Assembly: GCA_037126765.1 (NCBI GenBank)
Contig: JBBCBC010000007.1
Location: 30,203,667-30,267,666, forward strand
DNA from: Stenogyne calaminthoides
Lineage: Eukaryota > Streptophyta > Magnoliopsida > Lamiales > Lamiaceae
Direction of reading: 5' to 3'
Length of the DNA stretch: 64,000 nucleotides
The notes beneath the pieces are model-generated. The model had not been told where the DNA came from. It made no database searches and was given only the letters and a program-made list of their open reading frames with translations. Of this stretch, positions 22,149 to 33,895 are shown in pieces. The position numbers were made by a program, and so were the translations under genes. Every line of letters starts with the position of its first letter. Position 1 is the stretch's first letter.

Positions 22149-24590
22149 CTTTGTTTAAAACAGAGGGCTTGATATGTCTCCCATAAACATCTACATAATC
22201 ATATGTCTCTTCATAATCAATATGATTATTTGTGTGAGCTTTGGATGAATCAGAAGACTTGGGATTTTTCATTGATATTTGTCTTCTTTTTAATCCAATT
22301 GGGGCTCGGTCTCTGGCCGACCCTAGGTTTTTGATTATAAGGGTAGGTACGAGTGCTACCATTAAAAGATTCATATCTTTTTGGCATAGATGGTCTTAGC
22401 AGTTTACCCTTAGCTTGCTTGTTAAATAGGCGGGACTGATTAGGTTTGGTCGTTTCCCTTTGAGAGGTTGTCTTTTCTGATTCCTAATCTGCTGATCAGG
22501 TTGAGGTCTCTTCAGAAGAATTGGATTCTTCTGTTGATTTCTCGGCTGATGCTTGATCAGTTGGGGTCCATTTCTGTTCCCTTTCTGATCAGACACTTGC
22601 CTTGCCTGGTAAGCTGATCCTTGTCCCTTATCGTCTGATTTTTTGCTTTAATTGTATCCTTTTCGTAACTTCGTTTGATTACACTTTTACGAAGTGAACG
22701 AGGACGGGGCTTTTGAGGATGCAGAAGGGTGTTCATACCCAATTCCCTTCTTATTAGTTATCGTACGAAAATAGTTGTTCAGATCTTGAACAGTCTTAGA
22801 TGATTTTGTAAAAACCTTTATTTTCTTACGTAAACTATCCTCAGTTGTTTTTAAACTCTCATGCAGTAGGAAGAGTTCATCAAACTTAGCCTGGAGGATT
22901 TTGAGATCATCAACTTGTTGTTTGTTAGTAGCTAGCTGTTCCTTAATCAGTTTATCCTGATCAGAAGAACTAACTTTCAGAACCTCCAATTCCGTAGTTT
23001 CTTCTGATTTCAGTTCAGCAGCCTTTCGTGCAGCATTTTCTTTAACAAGCTGAATGTTCTCTGACCCCAGCTTATCGTTCTCAGCTTCCACTATCGTATA
23101 AGTGTCTACTGCATTAGAGAGATCATCAAGCAATTGCTCATTGTAGAGCTGCAGGTCAATCTCTCCAGCAGGTGTGCTTAGCACAACAGGTGTGGAAACA
23201 GAAAACACAGAAGGTTTATAAGATACCTCAAATTGGTCTTCTTCCTTGGCCATAAAACAGATGTCATCATCAGATGAGAACATCAGATCATCAAGGTCGT
23301 TGAAATCATCATCATTGCTCATCAGGCAGAAATCTTCTACAGATGAGTAACCAGAGTCCTCTGAAGGCAGATAAGAATCATCAATCCCAGATGTATCAGC
23401 AACCATGGCTTTCTGTCTCTGTATCTTTGCTCTCTTCTGTTCCGCTTGTCTTCTCTTTCTTTCGGAGTCAGGTCAGGAAAGTCTGCACTGTAATGACATG
23501 GTTTCTGACAGTTGAAACACGCTCCACAGAACTTCTTCTACCAGGTGAGTCATTCTGCCTGTAGAATCGATCCGGTGACTTTCCTGTTTGCCTGTGATCA
23601 GAATTCCTCCTTTCTGATCTGTTATCTCTTCTTTCGTCAGATCGATCATCTCTTTTCTTATCCTCTCTGAGATCCTCCCTATGATCATCTCTTCTGTCAT
23701 CAAATCTATTCCTTTCTTGTGATCTGTCAGTTGACCTCCTATCTCTTTCTCTGTTGTTCTGATATTCTCTGTAGAATTTTCGATATTTACCTAGTTGAAT
23801 GTTGGATCTTTCAAGTTTTTTGGTCAGCAAAGCAATCTGTTCTGTCTGACTTATGATGTTTCCAATAGGTTCTGTAGACTTTGAGCTACTGCCGGCTGCT
23901 TTGAATGCAACTGCTTTTGATGTGGCAGGTGTGACTTCGGCAGGCAACTCATCATCTTCTTCTTGCCCTCTTTCAATCAGATCAAACTCATGGGCTTTAA
24001 GGCTCAGAAATAGGTTGCTTGGCTTCATCTTTGCAATATCTTGACAATCCTTAATCACAGTCACTTTCATGTCCCATTTCTTTGTCAGAGATCTCAAGAT
24101 CTTGTAGTTGATATCTTTGTCTGACATTTCTCGTCCAGTTCCCGTAGCTTGTTGATAGACATGGTGAGTCTTCCATCGAGCTGATTTATGGTTTCATTTG
24201 GCAGCATCTTAAGTTTCTCAAACTTTACCAGTTCGGCTTGCAATCTACTGTCTTTAATCAAATCGTTTCCTTCGTACATCTCAGCAAGTGTATCCCACAT
24301 ATGTTTGGCTGTCTTGAGATACTTGATCTTTTCTCTTGTGATCTTATCCATCATCTTCATGATGATATGTCTTTCAACCTTATCCAGATTTGACAACTTT
24401 CTTTCTTCAGCATCCATCAGAGCTGGACTCTTTCTGATCCGAGCGCCAACTGGAAAATCTGGATCACCTCCTTCAGCTGGGTTATTATGGTAGACGATGA
24501 TCGGTCCTTGTTCAAGAACTTCCATCATTCTACTGCTTATAGCTCCCAGATGGTTGCTCATGAGTATGACCCAATCTGCATAATCATCAA

Positions 24591-26577
24591 TGTTGGTCCC
24601 GGTGCTAACGAGTCTTACACGTGTATGGGGGGGGGAATACACGTGTTCAGTGAATTTTAAAACTTTTCTTTCACTGAGGTCAGATGGGTCAGGTTGTCCT
24701 GATGATTTGGCCCTGAGAAGCACAGATCGCCCTGAGTCAAAGTCTACCTGAGACAATGATCCTGAGTTGCTTTCAGAAGCCTCAGATAATCCCAACTGAG
24801 CCTGAGTTTTTCAGAGATCCTGAGCTGCTTGGATCAGATAACTATCTTACTGAACCCTCAGTAGAGTTTGTTCAGTTTGGTAACTATCTGTTCTAGCTAC
24901 TCAGTGTGCAGAATGGTTGGCCCTAAGTTTATACTCGTTTTTAAGCTTTGCTGAAAAACCTCCCTTTTAATGAAACAGTGATTAAGGCTGTGATCAGTTA
25001 GATGCAAGTTCAGTGGATTGATTCCAACTGAATATCAGTGAAAATGTGCTTTCAGTTAAAGATATGCAACAGATAATCAATGCAGTACAGAAAGCAAAAT
25101 AACACAGCAAGTTATAGTGGTTCAAAGACTCAAACTCCTACGTCCACTCTCTCTGACCTTCAGAGAAATTCCTTAACCACTTCCTAAGGTTTTATGACTA
25201 CCTCAATGTAGTTTACTAACCTTTCTATTTTGAGCTTTCTGACTACCTCAATGTAGTTTACTTACTCAAAACACACACAAGCTTTCTGACTATCCAAGAT
25301 AGTTTACTCACTTCTTCTCTAGAGTTTTCTGACTACCTCAATGTAGTTTACTAACTCTTTACAACTCCAACTCACCAACAATCACACTCAAACTACCTTA
25401 CAAAGGGTTTGGGGTTTCTTGGTTGGTTTCCAACTAGGATGAGATATCCTTTACAATAAGTACAATGCAAATGCTAGGATATCTCTACTGAGCTTTGGAT
25501 ATATCTTATCAAACTAGGCTTAGTGAATGAGCTATCTTCAATGTAAAGCACTTGGGAAATTCTTGGGTTTTCGAGTGCTTCAACTTGCAATAATAAGTTT
25601 GAGCTCTTGAGTTGCTTATAAATTTCTCGTAACCTTCAATGTAGAGGGTCACTAGTATTTATAGGCAATCACCAAGGTCACTCTTGAAAAACTATCTGTT
25701 GGAAGAGATAGCTTCATGAGTTTCCTCTTATGGTGTGTGATGAACGGCTATTTTAGGGTTTGAGTACTCCTTTGCATGTTTTAGGCAATATGCTTTCATG
25801 CAGCCAGTCACCACTTTTTGCAGTCTGGAACACAGTACTACTGACATGCTTCAGTGACCTGTCGCTTTCAGTGTCAGTAAAGTACAGTGCTGTCTTCTTC
25901 TGATTGGCTCTTGTCTTCAGTTAATGTAGACAAACATAACGGCTCTTTTTGGTCAATATCTCTGAGTGATATAACCTTAACAACACTTAGTTTTAGTTCA
26001 TTTTGTCTTCATGTGAATGTCTTGGGCAATATCTATTTTTCTAAGTATTCGCGTTTTTCTCAATATGGTATCCTTCAGATAGATATTTTCAGTGCCTCGG
26101 AACATTCAGGTTATACAGAGCATTCAGTAGATTACCGAGTCTTCAGTAACTACTGTGTCTTCAGTATCTTCTTGTCTTCAGTGTCTTCTGTATCTTCAGT
26201 CTTCTGTGTCTTCAGAGTCTTCAGTGTCTTCTGAGTCTTCAGTGTCTTCCGAGTCTTCCGAGATATACTGACTGATATACTGAGTCTTCATACTGAGTCT
26301 TCAGTTTCTCAGTTTCATACTGAAACTTCAGTTTCTCAGTTTCATACTGAAACTTCAGTTTCTTCAGTTTCATACTGAAACTTCAGAAACTTATTGAGTC
26401 TTTAGGATCTTCAGAATCTAACCTGATCTATATCTGCTGACTATACATGGTGCAGATAATATCCTGAACACTCTAAAACTGAATCCTGACTCATCTATCA
26501 AGATTATTCTGAACATGTCATACTCAGAGGTTTTGGGATCTAATCAAAATCTTCTTTATTAAATTCATCTCCCAACA
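24591..26577 (-). repeat. Solo LTR of the B family inside gag of C
   Basis: This solo LTR is 1987 bp and runs TGTTGGGAG...GACCAACA on the minus strand. It is flanked by a perfect 5-bp target duplication, atcaa (24586-24590 and 26578-26582). No internal sequence is present, so it arose by LTR-LTR recombination after insertion. It carries the TATA box (25656-25665), R stem-loop (25117-25147) and an expanded cttcagt repeat (26150-26400). Confidence 0.97.
25117..25147 (-). promoter_or_regulatory. Conserved R-region stem-loop, solo LTR in C
   Basis: The minus strand reads GTGGACGTAGG, then a loop, then TGAACCAC. Pairing and the GTAGG element are the same as in the LTR of B. Confidence 0.55.
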
Positions 26578-26753
26578 ATCAATACCAAACTTGGGTAGAT
26601 CATGATACATACCGGAAGTATTATCCATGCTTAGTGAGTTTTTGAAAACAGATGAGGTTTTAAAAAAAGGTTTTTCAAGATCTGTTCAAGTGACCACAAT
26701 GGTTCTTCCTCAAGAACCGATGATACTCAAAGCCATTGGTCTGTAGAACCACT

Positions 26754-26765
26754 GCTCTGATACCA
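26754..26765 (-). other. Primer binding site of element C
   Basis: The minus strand reads TGGTATCAGAGC, two bases from the LTR edge (26768). Confidence 0.92.
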
Positions 26766-27178
26766 CTTGTACGATCCGAACGGGTATCGTGAGGGCAGAA
26801 GTCTAGAGGGGAGGGGTGAATAGACTTCTGATAAACTTTTTCGTGCAAAATCAGGTGTGATGGCAGGTTGCGTGATCAGAGTGCTAGTGAATCAGTTTGG
26901 ACTGATATCCAACTTACCGATCGCTTGATGGCAGATCAGTTCAGTGTCTATCAGTTTAACTGATGTGCGGAAGCTAGTTTTAACCCGTGTGAAAAACCAG
27001 TTTCAACAAGTCAGAGTCTGTAGTCTGTTTTCAATCAGATGACTAAAGTGTCAAACTGATCAGATCAGTTGCTTGGTGCAAACTGATCCTAATTCAGAAT
27101 ATGTATGCAATTTTAATCCAAGTAGTGTGCAGCAGTGTAAAGCAGTTAAGAGCATGTAAATGCACACAAGATTTTATA

Positions 27179-27207
27179 GTGGTTCGGACAACCAATCCTA
27201 CGTCCAC
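27179..27207 (-). promoter_or_regulatory. Conserved R-region stem-loop, LTR of C
   Basis: The minus strand reads GTGGACGTAGGATTGGTTGT followed by CCGAACCAC. GTGG pairs with CCAC, and GACGTAGG and CGAAC match the other families. Confidence 0.55.
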
Positions 27208-27590
27208 TCTTCCCTATCACAAGGGGCACCAACTTAACCAAATGGACTTAGTTTATAGTGTTAGTCCAACACATTACAACCAACAAATATTTATAGAGTT
27301 CTCACTCAATCCGATCACAAAAATCAGAACTAGAAACCTTAGTCTGAAATCTTGCAAAACAAACTTAACCTAACTTTTGGGTTTGGGTAAAGATTTGTTG
27401 TTTGTTCCAACTGGAAATCTATCCTAGTGTTTATGTAGACTAAAGCTAAATGATAAGATTTCTATGCTAAGAACTAATGGGATGAACACTTATAAAATAA
27501 GCTTGAGGTTTATGTTCTTCGTGCGGAAATTTTGCTTATAGCTTGAGCTTGATGATAATTTCTGTGTCTTCACTATGAAGAGCAATCCCA

Positions 27591-27600
27591 TATTTATAGG
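27591..27600 (-). promoter_or_regulatory. TATA box in LTR of C
   Basis: The minus strand reads CCTATAAATA; the equivalent in D is 43149-43157. Confidence 0.6.
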
Positions 27601-28329
27601 CCTCGAAATCAAAGAGCCGTTGGAGAGCGATTTGAATTTCAGGCTATTTTTGGTAGGTTGCAGGATTTGATGTGACGTGCTTCAGGAATGGCATGGCCGA
27701 AAGTATGCATGTTGTCCTTTCTAGCCGTTTGACTATGCAGCACTGAATCCCGCATTGTCAGCTCCGTTCATACGTGTCTTGTTCTCATTGGTTTACAAGT
27801 GCACTTTTCAGTGCTTGTTCACCAACTAAAGTTGACATTCTCTTTGTTCAGATCAACAACGTATGACTGGTGAAACATCAGTTGACACCTAGTGTGAGCT
27901 GACCTGATCAGATAAAACTGATCAGTCTACCTGATAGAGTCTTCTGGTGCCAGTTGTCTTAGCTCAACTAGCAGACTCGACTGATGTAGGTCTTCTGGTC
28001 TTGATCTTCTGGTAGTCATCTGGTCATCAGATCTTCTGACCTTGTCTTATCTTCAGATTCGTCTGGTTTTCTGACCTCAACTGGTCTCTGACTCGACTGG
28101 TCTTCTGACTCGTCTGGTCTTCTGACTCGTCTCCTGATCTACTGACCTGACCTATACATATTGAGTTCCCCCTCAATATGTGACTTTTCTTATACATCAG
28201 TTGTTCTATACAATAATTATCAACTGGTCATCTTATAACTGGTATTTAAAACACCAGTCAGCTAACAGGTCCGACTGGTCCTATTATATGTGTTTTGGAA
28301 CTTTCATCAAAACTCTAAATTTCCTAACA

Positions 28330-30636
28330 GTCAGCATGGAAGATTGAGCTTTATCCACAATAGGACTGACCTTGTCGAATAAGTTCTCAAATTTATCAGC
28401 AGCAGAACTGACCTGGTTTGCAACACCAACAAGATCATTTTGTAATCTGGTCAATTCAGCCATCTTCTCGTTCATCATAATAGTGAACTGCTGATTTCTG
28501 TTTTCCTCAATCCTGGCCAACTTCTCATTTACCTCCACCATCTTATCAGCTGTTGTATCTCTCAACTCTTCAAAAATTCGAGTGCAGTGAGAGGATACAT
28601 GTTCTCGTTCAGTTTTGATGGCCTTTTCCAGTTGTCTTGGAACGAAGAAACTCACATCATCGCGAAACATTTGAGCCATATTTTCTCTGAAGGAGTTCTT
28701 GATGTATTTCATGAGATTCGCTTCGAACTCTAGAGAAGTTTGTAATAAATGTGTTACCTAACCTGCTGATGTTGAGGGACCCTCAAATTCCATCTCTTCT
28801 ACTTGACTCCCTCCAGCAGTCAAGTCAATCAAATGATCGGGTGATTGTGCCTCAATTGTTGGGGACTGTGCCGCATCTCCCACACCAGCTTCATCGACAG
28901 CTTCTTCGGGTTCTTCAATGATTCTGATCTGCTTGGCCGTCTGTTCTGTGTCAGCCATTTGCTCATAGATCTCTTCAATATCGATTGGGCCGACATCAGC
29001 AAGTTCTTCATCTTTATCAGAATCTCTCATTTGTCGCATTGTTGGACTATATTTAACCATTTTGTGGGTCATGTCTCTGTGCATGGGAGTGTCAGGCAAT
29101 CCCAATTGTCGTGTAATCAATCCAGCAACAGCATCATCAGCGATCAGTTCTGGGGCAGTCTCCACTCCAGCTATCTTCCTGATCTCCGGCTCATAGTCAA
29201 GAAAAGGACGAACTCCTCCTTTCTGCTCGAGGACAGTGCCAAAATCTTCAATTTTTTTCAATCTGATGTATCTCCAGGTGAGCACATCAAGAACAATGGC
29301 CTTGGCATCTGAATTGAGGGCCAATTCAGGATATCTGTCCTCCAGCATTTTCTCTAAGCGCCGTCTGATTATCTTCTCAGTGAATGAGAGTGTTTCTGGT
29401 TCAGGCTCGGGTGATAGAGAGGGAGAGAAAGGCATAATAGAGATAGGTTCAGGTTCTGGCATCTGATGAGCAGAAGTAACTAGATGCTCAGATTCAATGG
29501 ATATAGAAGGCATCTGTACAGTCTGCTGTAGAGGTTTAGTCTGAGCAGGCTTGAAGATTTGAGCCATTCCTTTTGAAGGCAGCTTGCTGAGGGTGATGTG
29601 ATCATTGTCTGAGTCAGATGACTCATCCACCAACTATAACTCCTTTTGTTTCCCTTTACCAGTGACATTAGCAGCAGATGCATTTCATTTTCTTGGTTGT
29701 TGGTTCCTTTAGAACAACCCCCTTCTCAGGCTTTCGTGCAACAGCCTTCCGTTTCTGACCATCTTATCCCTTCCTCCGGACTTCAGTTGATGGCTTAACT
29801 GCTGCTTCAGCATCATCATCAGCAGGTCCTGGGAGTTACCTGTTGATGACCAACATTTTCTTGTGAGCCAGTTTGTACGGGATCATCTCATCTTCACTCT
29901 AGTCCCTGTCCCGCATCAGATCAATTAGGATCAGAGACACCTTATGCAGCATGGTGATCTTTGCAAAAAGAACAACTCTCCCTTGTTCCACTACAAACTT
30001 ATCAGTTTCTTCCAGCAGTCTTCTCTTCAGAAAACCCAGCCAGTTGACTTTAGCATTATGAATGATGGCAGTCATAATTCTGGCCTTCTCTTGGGTTACC
30101 CCATCCAGGCTGTATGTGATGCCTATAATAACTTTCTGAACAATATCGAACAAGAGTCGATATTTCCTTTTGAGCATTGGTTTCTTGAATCCTTTGGAGT
30201 GATGAGCATCCGCAGGCCGAAGAAGATGTTTAATAATTGCACTCTTCTCAGAAATAAGATATTCGTCGGGCATGATGTCGTTCGCCAGAGCCAAAAGTCT
30301 AAAAATCCGGTGCAAGTCATCGTCAGTGATTTCCAAATGCTCACCCTGGACCTCCGAATATAGTACTCCTCCATGGTCTCTGAGATTGTAGAGAAATTCC
30401 AGAGCCCCATCTAATAAGATCGAATCGGCACTTGCTGAGCAATAAGTCTTTAGGCCGCATTCCTTCAGCATCTTTAGAATTTCAAGGGACTCAGAATCCA
30501 TGGTGATCCTGAAATCGACACATCTCTCCTCAATAACCTCATCGGCAAAGTTTCTGAAGATCGGATCTTCAGGTTCTGGTGAGGCGTGAGAGGATGAGTG
30601 GGCAGTCTCTGCAACTTATCGCACTTTGGGAGCCAT
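28330..30636 (-). pseudogene. Element D extra 3' ORF (ORF3)
   Basis: ORF3 starts at the ATG at 30636 (MAPKVR, then a TAA). The main globular part is 29899-30501, with MLKRKYRLLFDIVQKVIIGI and AIIHNAKVNWLGFLKRRLLE. This is followed by a basic stretch with stops (GQKRKAVARKPEKG) and an acidic/proline-rich region (28758-29633). The C-terminal part (28330-28712) is coiled-coil-prone: ARIEENRNQQFTIMM and VANQVSSAADKFENLF. The architecture parallels ORF3 of B. No signal peptide or membrane helix is seen. It may belong to the putative plant transposon protein family; its role is unknown. Element C cuts the last visible codons. Confidence 0.78.
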
Positions 30637-31396
30637 TTTTGCAAAATTTAGAGAGTTTAAAATCGAGTTTCTTATGGATAATTTCTTCAAATAAGAAAAG
30701 ATAAACCCTAGATTAATTACCAGATATAAATAGGCAAGAGATAGTAATTAGAAATAGCGTATGTTTGATTTGCAAAAAAAATTCAGAGAAACTTTGCATG
30801 AAATTTCCAGAGAAAATATGAGTGTTTGTGAATCGTGCAAATGGTGAATAAGGGTTTATTTTAGAAAGAAGAGGGAAAGATAAAGGTTTTTGAATCGGAA
30901 TCTAAGCATCGCTTAATCTAGATCAATGGTCCAGATTAACCGGTTTAAAGTAATTGGAAATCGTGCGGTGAGGAAAAATAATAGGTAGCAGCTTTTTGGA
31001 TTTAAAACCGAGTAACTAATGTATTTAATAGATATTCCTCACGTCTGCATTAAATGCTCTGCATGACTTGCGTCATGAAAGTATGTGTACAGTAAAAGCG
31101 AATAAGACAATAGGTAAATTCATATGATTAATCAGTAAAACAAAGAACAGAAAAGTGTGAACAGAAATTGCGTATCTGGTTGACTGATATTGTAATCAGC
31201 CAATACCACATGAAGTCTGATTGAATTCTGTTGATCTTAGTTTCTGCTTAAACCTTAATATTTCACAACAATGTCCCACTTATCTGATCCAATCTGATAT
31301 GTTCCCCCTTCATCTGTTAACCCTTTTTTGATCAGTTCTAGACTGATCCTACTGATCAGTTGAGGTACCATTACTTAACTGATCCTCCTTATCTGG
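30637..31396 (-). other. Spacer between RNase H and ORF3 of element D
   Basis: About 760 bp of AT-rich sequence without a supported gene, equivalent to 10938-11617 in B. It might carry expression signals for ORF3, but none is recognisable. Confidence 0.5.
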
Positions 31397-32044
31397 TCAG
31401 TCTCTTAACCAACTGGTCCTGGAGACCAATCCACCAAACATTTCTGGTGCACTTTTTCCAAGGTCCAGAAGTCCTAGCTCATTACATAGTTTTCTGAATC
31501 TGGTTTTAGCTAGTGGCTTGGTTAAGATATCAGCTCTTTGCTTATCAGTATGAATCTTTTCCATTATGATATTTTTCTTTTCCACGTGATCTCTTATAAA
31601 ATGATGTCTGACATCCACATGCTTGCATCTTGTATGTAATACTGGATTCTAAGTGATTGCAATAGCACTATTACTGTCACAGAATATGGGCACATTCGTA
31701 GCTATAATGTTATAATCCCTCAGCTGCTGACTAAGACAGAGCAGTTGGGAACAACAACTTCCTGCAACCATATATTCTGCTTCAGTAGTAGATGTGGCAA
31801 AAGATGTCTGCTTCTTTGAAAATCAAGAGATCAGTTTGCTTCCTAAGAACTGACATGTATCTGAGGTTGATTTTCTGTCTATTCTGCAACCTCCATAATC
31901 AGAATCAGAATACCCACTAAGCTCTAGATTATCATCTGATGGGTAGAATAAACCAAGGTTTACTGTCCCCTTCAGATACTTAAGAATCCGCTTAGCTGCT
32001 TTCAGGTGGCTTTGCATTTGATTTGCCTGAAATTTGGCACATAC
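31397..32044 (-). pseudogene. Element D RNase H, separated from RT by element E
   Basis: The minus strand reads QSHLKAAKRILKYLKGTVNL and GYSDSDYGGCRIDRKSTSDT (31823-32017). After shifts it continues as MDVRHHFIRDHVEKKNIIME and DKQRADILTKPL (31397-31618). It is continuous with the RT at 36866-37879 once E and one copy of catac are set aside. Stops occur between the two pieces. Confidence 0.88.
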
Positions 32045-32110
32045 TGTTGGGTTATGGAGCCTGAGTCAGAGAAGGGATGCAGCACGCTTAAGGAGCTTGA
32101 CCAGGGGGTT

Positions 32111-32134
32111 TGGTCGAGCACTTCTGCTCGACCA
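32111..32134 (+). promoter_or_regulatory. Perfect hairpin in 5' LTR of E
   Basis: Tggtcgagca, cttc, tgctcgacca: a perfect 10-bp stem with a 4-base loop. A second copy with a 9-bp stem is at 32191-32212. In the 3' LTR the first copy is damaged and the second is intact (near 36607-36630). Confidence 0.5.
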
Positions 32135-32344
32135 AAGGTGATCGAGCACGGCGGGATCTAGGGCAGGCAAGGCGCTCAACCAAGGAGCTCGGTCGAGCAC
32201 ATCTGCTCGACCACGGGGCTCGGTCGAGCGCCCCGATGGGCCAAAACTAGGGTTTTATTTAAATACTCATTAACTTGTTGTATCGTTGTATCACTGGAAA
32301 TTATCACCAGAAAATAATAGTATATATCCTGGCTTGGTAGTTCT

Positions 32345-32374
32345 CCCAGACGTAGTCATTCCTGACGAACTGGG
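32345..32374 (+). promoter_or_regulatory. R-region stem-loop, 5' LTR of E
   Basis: CCCAGACGTAGTCATTCC, then TGACGAACTGGG: CCCAG pairs with CTGGG. It has the same GACGTAG and CGAAC parts as the sirevirus-like LTRs but a different stem. The block is repeated at 36762-36791 and closely resembles 53846-53875 in element G. Confidence 0.55.
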
Positions 32375-32444
32375 TAACCAAATTTGTGTTCCTTAATTCT
32401 TTCTCTATTATTTTCTCCATAATTGTTGTTTTAATCCTAACAAC

Positions 32445-32457
32445 TGGTATCTAGAGC
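32445..32457 (+). other. Primer binding site of element E
   Basis: TGGTATCTAGAGC, two bases after the LTR; a variant of the usual tRNA-Met complement with one extra base. Confidence 0.8.
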
Positions 32458-32488
32458 ATCGGGTTCAAGGGATCTAGTGGGAGAAATT

Positions 32489-33290
32489 ATGATGGCTGAA
32501 GGGAAATTGCCTGTTGAGAAGTTTGATGGAACGGATTTTGGATTCAGGAAATTGCAGATCGAGGATTACCTGTACGGTAAAGATCTGTATCAACCTTTGG
32601 GTTCAAAGCCTGGAGATATGAAGGATGACGAGTGGAACTTGCTGGACAGGAAGGCGATGAGTGTGGTTCGTCTGTCGTTATCCAAGAATGTCGCCCTACA
32701 TACGGTGAAAGCAAAAACCACAAAGGAGATGCTGGAGATTTTGACTGAGATGTATGAAAAACCGTCTGCAGCGAACAAGGTTCATTTGATGCGGAGGTTA
32801 TTCAACCTGAGGACGGCATAGGATACTGTGGTAGCCAATCATCTAAACGAGTTCAATATGACGATAGCCCAATTGAGCTCGGTTGAGATTGATTTTGATG
32901 ATGAGGTTCAAGCCCTAATTTTGTTGTCTTCTTTAAAAGAAAGTTAGAGTGGGATGGCAACGGTTTTTAATGCTTCAGCAGGTAAAGTGAAACTAAAATT
33001 TGATGAGGTTAGAGATCTGATCATGAGCGAAGAAATTCGCAGGAAAGAATTGGGTGTGGCCACAGGATCAGCCTTGAGTGCGGGAAACAGAGGTAGATCT
33101 GAATCCAAAGGGAAGCCAAATCGGGGTAGATCAAAGTCAAGGGGGAAAGATAAGCCCAAGAAGGACAAGAGTCAAGTTGAGTGCTACAATTGTCATGAAC
33201 TTGGTCATTACAAAAGGAAGTGCAAGGCACCAGCAAAGGCACAAGGGAATGCACCAAAGAAGAATGACAACTCAGCAAACGCGGCCACTG
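32489..33290 (+). pseudogene. Element E gag
   Basis: Gag starts at the ATG at 32489 (MMAEGKLPVEKFDGTDFGFR). It carries the UBN2-type retrotransposon Gag fold (NKVHLMRRLFNLRT), then Ser/Arg/Lys-rich sequence and a zinc knuckle CYNCHELGHYKRKC near 33180. Two stops interrupt it, a TAG at 32818-32820 and a TAG near 32945, both in the same reading frame. The frame then stays open into protease. Confidence 0.93.
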
Positions 33291-33895
33291 ATGAGGGCTC
33301 AGATGCATTAATCTTGAGCGTAAGTAGTCCATTAGAATCGTGGGTGTTAGATTCTGGAGCATCGTTTCATTCTTGCAGCAGTGTTGACGTGATGGAGAAG
33401 TACACTTCTTGTAACTTTGGGAAGGTTTATCTAGTTGATGATGGGCCTCTGGAAATCAAAGAGAAGGGGGATGTTCAGATCAATACACCAAATGGAACTG
33501 TTTTGCGGTTGAAAGATGTGAGACATATTCCTGGATTGAAGAGGAATTTGATTTCAGTTGGGCAGCTTGATGATGAGGGTTACAAGGTGATCTTTGGTTG
33601 CAATACGTGGAAGATATCCAAAGGTTCCATGGTAGTGGCTCGAGGCAATAAGGAGGGAACGTTGTATATGACAGGCAACACCCTGGACAACATTGCTCTT
33701 GCAGGTGAAAAGGGGAATGCAGATTTGTGGCATTGTCGTCTTGGCCACATGAGTGATAAAGGGATGAAAGTTATGTGTTCAAAGGGTAAACTGCCAGACC
33801 TCAAGACAGTTGACATCGGGTTGTGTGAGGACTGTGTATTCGGAAAACAGAAAAGGGTGAGTTTTTCGAAGGGAGGCAGAACCTTGAAGAAGTAG
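33291..33895 (+). pseudogene. Element E protease and GAG-pre-integrase
   Basis: The protease active site WVLDSGASFHSCSSVD (near 33340) is intact. GLKRNLISVGQLDDEGYKVI follows, then the GAG-pre-integrase motif LWHCRLGHMSDKGMKVM (near 33730) and the integrase zinc Cys pair CEDCVFGKQKRVSF. A TAG at 33893-33895 closes the frame just before the integrase core. The closest familiar relatives are TNT1-94-type polyproteins. Confidence 0.93.

Larger units (their letters stand above)
22149..26628 (-). pseudogene. Element C gag, split by a solo LTR
   Basis: Gag starts at the ATG at 26628 (MDNTSGMYHDLPKFGID), is interrupted by the solo LTR 24591-26577, and resumes as DYADWVILMSNHLGAISSRM. Gag fold motifs follow (AKHMWDTLAEMYEGNDLIKD, TKKWDMKVTVIKDCQD). 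Next come a long Arg/Asp-rich linker (RDDHREDLREDKKRDDRSDE), a zinc knuckle CFNCQKPCHYSADF whose last Cys is Phe, an acidic region and a coiled coil (22830-23150). The basic C-terminus lies in broken frames (22003-22742). Without the insertion it would be a very long Gag of the sirevirus type. Confidence 0.88.
19356..28329 (-). mobile_element. Element C: sirevirus-like Ty1/copia element, rearranged, inserted in D
   Basis: Element C has a 5' LTR at 26768-28329, a primer site at 26754-26765, gag (start 26628), protease, integrase and the start of RT. It then jumps back to a second protease-integrase copy that is cut by element B at 19356. It is the same family as D, with LTR, gag and pol clearly alignable. 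A solo LTR (24591-26577) splits gag. Its right edge falls inside ORF3 of D; the right target copy should be gtcag (28330-28334). Its 3' LTR lies outside the window. Confidence 0.9.
26768..28329 (-). repeat. 5' LTR of element C
   Basis: This LTR is 1562 bp. The minus strand starts TGTTAGGAAATTTAGAG and ends GATCGTACA. It aligns over its length with the LTR of D (42335-43785). It contains a TATA box (27591-27600), an R stem-loop (27179-27207) and ctggtcttctgactcg repeats in U3 (28000-28140). Confidence 0.93.
32045..32442 (+). repeat. 5' LTR of element E
   Basis: This LTR is 398 bp, TGTTGGGTTATGG...ATCCTAACA. It contains two inverted repeats that could fold: tggtcgagca/tgctcgacca (32111-32134, 10-bp stem, 4-base loop) and ggtcgagca/tgctcgacc (32191-32212, 9-bp stem). 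A 30-bp R stem-loop is at 32345-32374. A TTTAAATA box near 32255 may be the TATA element. Confidence 0.97.

Noticed and set aside
26754..26765. Gctctgatacca words as tRNA gene fragments
   Set aside because: Each lies two bases from an LTR edge and is only 12-13 bases long; they are primer binding sites.
26768..28329. This LTR as the 3' LTR of D
   Set aside because: A primer site and the gag of C follow on its left, and no polypurine tract precedes it on the right; ORF3 of D runs straight into it, so it is the 5' LTR of C inserted in D.
28330..30636. ORF3 of D (and of B) as a true envelope gene
   Set aside because: No signal peptide, no membrane helix, no furin-like site; only the position after pol resembles env.
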